A model generated the notes under the pieces. It saw only the letters and a program-made list of their open reading frames with translations, ran no database searches and was not told the DNA's origin. Made by a program: the position numbers and the translations under genes. From positions 477,519 to 541,518 of the forward strand of contig JAQFVV010006313.1 of NCBI GenBank assembly GCA_028023455.1: a DNA stretch of 64,000 bases, in the 5' to 3' direction. This document shows positions 63,585 through 64,000 of the stretch, piece by piece; the first letter of the stretch is position 1, and every line of letters starts with the position of its first letter. Source of the stretch: Epiperipatus broadwayi (lineage: Eukaryota; Onychophora; Udeonychophora; Euonychophora; Peripatidae).

Positions 63585-64000
63585 AAAATACATGATTTAT
63601 TAAATGATAATATTTATAAAAAAATTTATAGAGATCCTATGACTTATCTTGAAAGGAAAATGAAAAAATTAATTTATTCTACTGATCTAGACTTAGAAAC
63701 AAAGATACAGCTTACTCCCATGGAAAAATCTTCTTTTTATCCAAAATTATATGGTTTACCAAAAATTCTCAAGCCAGATATTCCATTGAGACCGATTGTA
63801 AGTGCAGTAGGTTCACCTACACAGACACTAACTCGTTTTTTGACTTCTTTTTTACAGCCACATTTATCAATGATGTTATCATATGTTAAAGATGCTAATC
63901 ATTTTCTTGAGCTTATCCAGGATATTAAATTGACTAAGAATGATATTTTGGTAAGTTGTGACATTGTTTCACTTTTTACTAGTGTACCTGTAAATGAAGC
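63585..64000 (+). CDS. Penelope-like reverse transcriptase, partial, open to window end
   Basis: An unbroken frame of 138 codons. It begins KIHDLLNDNIYKKIYRDP and continues with FYPKLYGLPKILKPDIPLRP, IVSAVGSPTQ and CDIVSLFTSVPVNEA. K-L-Y-G-L-P-K-I, L-R-P-I-V-S...G-S-P-T and D-x-V-S-L-F-T-x-V-P are the diagnostic fingers and motif A of PLE reverse transcriptases; the first catalytic Asp is present. An in-frame TAA at 63582-63584 lies just upstream, so the protein's N-terminus is missing or frameshifted. No stop in the visible part suggests the youngest PLE in the window. Confidence 0.85.

Overview
The window is repeat-dominated, very AT-rich nuclear DNA from an invertebrate animal. I cannot name the species; an arthropod or mollusc fits. 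The reasons are the long (TA)n and (TTA)n tracts, several Penelope-like elements (PLEs), non-LTR retrotransposons ending in (TAA/TTA)n, a SINE-like tRNA block, hammerhead ribozyme (HHR) repeats, and no gene-dense stretch. I found no confident intact host gene. A 500-base run of N at 21942-22441 is an assembly gap.

Layout. 1-10300: a diverged palindrome of about 9 kb (P1, ~341-9510). It has (TA)n at its centre and both ends and is flanked by copies of a shorter repeat (X). 10300-15280: AT-rich DNA with a hAT-like transposon end and another X copy. 15280-26570: a second palindrome (P2). Its outer arms are about 2 kb. Its inside holds oppositely oriented PLE fragments, a fold-back ribozyme repeat at the centre and the gap. 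26570-31700: no gene recognised. 31715-36260: an eroded non-LTR element (PHD-finger ORF1, then endonuclease and reverse transcriptase). 36840-38020: a SINE-like block and a PLE-type hammerhead remnant. 38990-43605: two 5'-truncated non-LTR elements head to head in a (TTA)n microsatellite; one has a single stop in its reverse transcriptase ORF and the other is open. 45110-49960: ribozyme-repeat copies and a 2-kb inverted pair of RT-like remnants. 52487-53712: a 1.2-kb unit with terminal inverted repeats. 57374-58299: a tandem pair of 463-bp repeats, each with a type I hammerhead fold. 62990-64000: an RTE-like LINE tail, a PLE-type hammerhead and the start of an open PLE reverse transcriptase that runs off the window.

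Two themes connect these parts. First, PLE reverse transcriptases and small hammerhead repeats occur together. This matches the published picture of metazoan retrozymes, which are non-autonomous, HHR-bearing circular-RNA repeats thought to use PLE machinery; the link here is inferred. Second, the arms of P1 and P2 share a TATA box, a start region resembling M-E-T-S and splice-acceptor-like sites. They look like one undescribed family of paired, inverted transcription units. All homologies were read by eye, without alignment software or database searches.
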